The translations under genes were made by a program, and so were the position numbers. Positions 61,278-64,000 of a stretch of DNA of 64,000 nt are shown here, piece after piece. The notes beneath the pieces are model-generated. The model saw nothing but the letters and a program-made list of their open reading frames with translations. It did not search any database and had not been told where the DNA came from. The number at the start of each line of letters is the position of its first letter. Positions within the stretch are counted from its first letter, which is position 1. The DNA is from an uncultured Bacteroidales bacterium (lineage in GTDB: Bacteria; Bacteroidota; Bacteroidia; Bacteroidales; FEN-979): NCBI GenBank assembly GCA_903945175.1, contig CAJAUM010000015.1:19651-83650 (forward strand), in the 5' to 3' direction.

Positions 61278-62573
61278 ATGAGGTTGGGATATTCTCTACT
61301 TATGTTTTTTTATGGCTTGATGATCAGGCTGGCGGCGCTGTTCAATGACAAGGCGCGGCAGTGGGTGGATGGGCGTCGTGGAATTTTTTTGAAGGTTGAG
61401 GCAGCGTTGAAGCAGGTTGACCGCTCGAAGAGGCCCATTATCTGGTTCCATGCCTCTTCGCTGGGTGAATTTGAACAGGGAAGGCCTGTTATTGAAGCAT
61501 TCCGCATGAATCATCCGGAACACCATATCCTTCTGACCTTTTTTTCTCCTTCGGGCTATGTGGTGCGTAAAAATTATGACCAGGCCGATTGGATCTTCTA
61601 TTTGCCGCTCGATACGCCTAAAAATGCACGCCGCTGGATAGAACTTGTTGATCCGGCTGCTGCGATCTTTATCAAATATGATTTTTGGTTTAACCTCCTT
61701 GAAAATCTTCGCAAACACGAAATCCCGGTATATTTTGTATCTGCCCTTTTTCGCCCTACGCAGCATTTCTTTCAATGGTATGGAGGCTGGTTCAGAAGGC
61801 AACTCAAATCTGTAACCCATTTTTTTGTTCAGAGCAAACCTTCAGCAACGTTGCTGGAGGGAATCGGATTGCGCAATGTGACCATCACCGGGGATACCCG
61901 TTTCGACCGTGTTTTTGCCATTGCATCCCAGAAACATGCTTTTCCACTGATTGAGCAGTTTATAGGCGGTAAGCGGGTTTTTATCGGCGGAAGCACCTGG
62001 GGCGAGGATGAGGCCCTGTTAATCCCATTGATACGCCGCAAAGAGCTTGACCTGAAATTTATTCTTGCGCCGCACGATACCAGTCCCGCGCGCATTCAGG
62101 ATATCACCCGGCAGATTGGGCAACCGGTGGTCAGGTATTCAGAGCTGAATACCGCGAATGCACAACAGGGTGATGTGCTAATCATCGATTCTGTCGGCAT
62201 CCTCGCGCAGCTTTACCAGTATGCCACCCTGGCCTTTATCGGAGGGGGATTCGGGACATCCATCCATAACATCCAGGAGCCCATTACCTATGGCGTTCCG
62301 GTGTTTGTTGGTCCCCGGTATCACAAATTCAAGGAGGCGGTCGACCTCATCGGGCAGGGAGGTGTTTTTTGTGTAACAACGGCCGATGAACTTTTTGCCA
62401 AAACAGCCCATCTCCTGGCCGACCAGAAGGAATATCAGCATATTTCCGATGTGTGCCGCGATTATGTCGGGGCTAACCGGGGGGCTACCGAAGAGATCAT
62501 GCGTTACCTGGATACGGTTTTTCATCCAACAAGGCATCCGGTTCAATCGAATGAAATTAACACAGCTACCTGA
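61278..62573 (+). CDS. waaA: 3-deoxy-D-manno-octulosonic acid (Kdo) transferase
   Basis: 431 residues from ATG 61278. It attaches Kdo to lipid A at the inner membrane. An N-terminal hydrophobic anchor (YSLLMFFYGLMIRLAALF) and the GT30 motifs IIWFHASSLGEFEQGRP, YDQADWIFYLPLDTPKNARRW and FIGGGFGTSIHNIQEPITYGVPVFVGP are present. The stop overlaps the start of the phosphatase gene (TGATG). It shows that the organism makes a Kdo-containing lipopolysaccharide. Confidence 0.95.
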   Translation: MRLGYSLLMFFYGLMIRLAALFNDKARQWVDGRRGIFLKVEAALKQVDRSKRPIIWFHASSLGEFEQGRPVIEAFRMNHPEHHILLTFFSPSGYVVRKNYDQADWIFYLPLDTPKNARRWIELVDPAAAIFIKYDFWFNLLENLRKHEIPVYFVSALFRPTQHFFQWYGGWFRRQLKSVTHFFVQSKPSATLLEGIGLRNVTITGDTRFDRVFAIASQKHAFPLIEQFIGGKRVFIGGSTWGEDEALLIPLIRRKELDLKFILAPHDTSPARIQDITRQIGQPVVRYSELNTANAQQGDVLIIDSVGILAQLYQYATLAFIGGGFGTSIHNIQEPITYGVPVFVGPRYHKFKEAVDLIGQGGVFCVTTADELFAKTAHLLADQKEYQHISDVCRDYVGANRGATEEIMRYLDTVFHPTRHPVQSNEINTAT

Positions 62574-63271
62574 TGGAGCGGAGAATTGTTGTGGGTGATA
62601 TTCATGGATGTATCAACACATTCCGTGGTCTGATTGAAGGTGAGGTGAAGCTGAAAAAATCGGACACGCTGTTTTTATGCGGTGATTACATTGACAGGGG
62701 ACCCGGCAGCAAGGCGGTGATCGATTACATCCTGTGGCTTCAGCATGCTTCGTACAAGGTTGTTCCCCTGATGGGAAACCATGAGTACCTGTTAATCAAG
62801 GCCATGGAGACGATGGAATATTATAAGCTCTGGATGTTGAATTCCGGGTTTTCCACGCTGAATGATTTTGGCATTGATACGCATGATCACACGGGGCCTG
62901 AGGCTGTTTTCCGGATCCCGCGCCCCTATCTCGAATTTTTCACCCGGTTGCGTTATTATGCCGAAACACCGGGTTTTTTCATCACCCATGGCTGTTTTGA
63001 AGGACGCACTGAAAATCCCCTGGATGATGTGAGTTCCATGATCTGGAGAAGGGAGGAATCATACAATGAAGCTTTTCTTGACGGGAGGAGGCTAATCCAC
63101 GGGCATACCCCCATGGCGATTGAAGAAATTCGCAGGAGGATCAATGATCCGGCAACGCTCATATTCAATCTTGATGCCGGCTGCGTCTATCCCAATCATC
63201 CCGGGCTAGGTTATCTGGCGGCTGTGGACCTCGATAACCGGGATCTTTTTGCCCTGAGGAATTGCGAATAG
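62573..63271 (+). CDS. PPP-type serine/threonine phosphatase
   Basis: 232 residues. The three metallophosphoesterase signatures are intact: VVGDIHGCINTFRGLI, LCGDYIDRGPGSKAV and LMGNHEYLL, followed by HGCFEG and LIHGHTP for the remaining metal ligands. It resembles bacterial PrpA/PrpB- and lambda-phosphatase-like enzymes. It is translationally coupled to waaA. Confidence 0.92.
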   Translation: MERRIVVGDIHGCINTFRGLIEGEVKLKKSDTLFLCGDYIDRGPGSKAVIDYILWLQHASYKVVPLMGNHEYLLIKAMETMEYYKLWMLNSGFSTLNDFGIDTHDHTGPEAVFRIPRPYLEFFTRLRYYAETPGFFITHGCFEGRTENPLDDVSSMIWRREESYNEAFLDGRRLIHGHTPMAIEEIRRRINDPATLIFNLDAGCVYPNHPGLGYLAAVDLDNRDLFALRNCE

Positions 63272-63305
63272 CCCCACCCGGATGTTTTTGCGTTTGAAAA
63301 ATTCA

Positions 63306-63313
63306 TATCTTTG
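63306..63313 (+). promoter_or_regulatory. -7 box of the last lipoprotein gene
   Basis: TATCTTTG, 36 bases before the ATG at 63350. Confidence 0.5.
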
Positions 63314-63349
63314 AAAGACTAAAGAAATTTCAAACTCAAAACAAACATC

Positions 63350-64000
63350 ATGAAAAAGTCAATGCTCATTCCGGGATCACTTCTGATCCTGATCACGATC
63401 CTGTTCAGTTCGTGCGGATCCAGTGTTTACCTGACAAGCTGGACCAATCCCAAGGAAAAAACACAAATCGGCAATGTGGTGATTTGGGGCATGTTCGATA
63501 AGCTGGAGTACCAGAAGCCCTTCGAGCAATATGCAACAAGCTATATGAACAGCAGGGGATTTAAGGCGATGGAATCGCTGAATTTTATCTCCCCGGGAAA
63601 GAAATATGATTTAAAGGATCTCGAAAAGAAGTTCGACAGCCTGGGTGTGGATGGCATCCTTGTGATAACCTACAAGGGAACTGACAAAACGCAGGTATAT
63701 GTCCCCCCGACAACCACCATTTATCCCGATTACTATTACAATTACTACAACTATTACAGTTGGGGCTACCCCATGTATGGTTATGGATCGAACGTAGTCA
63801 CCTCAGGCGGTTACTGGGCCACCACATCAACCATAAACCTGAGCGCCAATCTCTACGCCAATTCGAACAATGGCCTTATCTGGACTGGTGAGATTTCCAT
63901 TTCCGATCCGGAATATATTGATGAAGTGTCCCTTAAGGTGGCTTCACAAATCTATGCTGACTGGCAGAAGAACGGGTTGCTTAAGATGGCGGCAAAATAG
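63350..64000 (+). CDS. Lipoprotein with Tyr-rich segment (DUF4136-like)
   Basis: 216 residues, complete, with the stop in the last three bases of the window. The lipobox is ILFSSC. The mature part starts with SVYLTSWTNPKEKTQIGNVVIWGMF, has a Tyr/Asn stretch (YPDYYYNYYNYYSWGYPMYG, about 124-143), then NLYANSNNGLIWTGEISISDPEYIDEV and LKVASQIYADWQKNGLL. The pattern recalls DUF4136-like lipoproteins; function is unknown. Confidence 0.78.
   Translation: MKKSMLIPGSLLILITILFSSCGSSVYLTSWTNPKEKTQIGNVVIWGMFDKLEYQKPFEQYATSYMNSRGFKAMESLNFISPGKKYDLKDLEKKFDSLGVDGILVITYKGTDKTQVYVPPTTTIYPDYYYNYYNYYSWGYPMYGYGSNVVTSGGYWATTSTINLSANLYANSNNGLIWTGEISISDPEYIDEVSLKVASQIYADWQKNGLLKMAAK

Overview
The window is chromosomal DNA of a member of the Bacteroidota, most likely an uncultured anaerobic Bacteroidales-like lineage. 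The evidence is five proteins with type IX secretion (T9SS) C-terminal sorting domains, a GldD lipoprotein, the gene order HU / 29-residue basic protein / RNase G, and promoters of the TAnnTTTG type in place of TATAAT. No rRNA or tRNA gene was seen.

Layout. 1-7.6 kb: surface-glycan locus with two tandem O-antigen ligase/polymerase-like proteins carrying TPRs and the GDP-fucose pair gmd and fcl, with a MazEF-type toxin-antitoxin pair between gmd and fcl. 7.6-8.7 kb: HigBA-type pair with a perfect palindromic operator, followed by an attC-like hairpin. 8.7-34 kb: accessory, secretion-rich stretch with an orphan LuxR-type regulator, a 2128-residue repeat adhesin, a DUF4143-type ATPase, an aspartic-protease-like protein lacking its catalytic Asp, two gingipain-like C25 proteases, an IS110-family element, an Omp28-like protein, a ROK kinase, polA and a further T9SS cargo. 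33.7-64 kb: mostly housekeeping genes (PhoH-PIN, M28 peptidase, nitroreductase, lnt, a ParE-type TA pair, hflX, a PAS histidine kinase, trpS, rng, HU, mutY, an MgtE-like soluble protein, ssb, gldD, corA, DAHP synthase-chorismate mutase, asnS, recJ, pfkA, C69 dipeptidase, two beta-barrels, waaA, a phosphatase and a lipoprotein).

The most striking feature is not a gene. Short tandem repeats with 7- or 8-bp units occur in more than 20 places: GTRACARG, AATGRAGT, CGTGACG/TCGTCAT and ATTGGTA. They form composite blocks with a fixed module order, usually begin at or within a few bases of a stop codon, and in that orientation place TAA or TGA in every unit. The same blocks lie inside fcl, lnt, gldD and both ligase genes in the opposite, stop-free orientation. 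In polA the stop-rich orientation is used, but the in-frame stops have been lost. A second repeat family, imperfect palindromes of about 115 bp ending in GAATAATAAGTTACCACA-like sequence, is confined to 16-29 kb. One copy is split by the IS110 element, whose 5' non-coding end folds into two strong stem-loops resembling a bridge RNA.

Starts were moved from the longest open frame where a signal peptide, an ATG or a promoter position argued for it. Functions are inferred from recognisable motifs and no database was searched.
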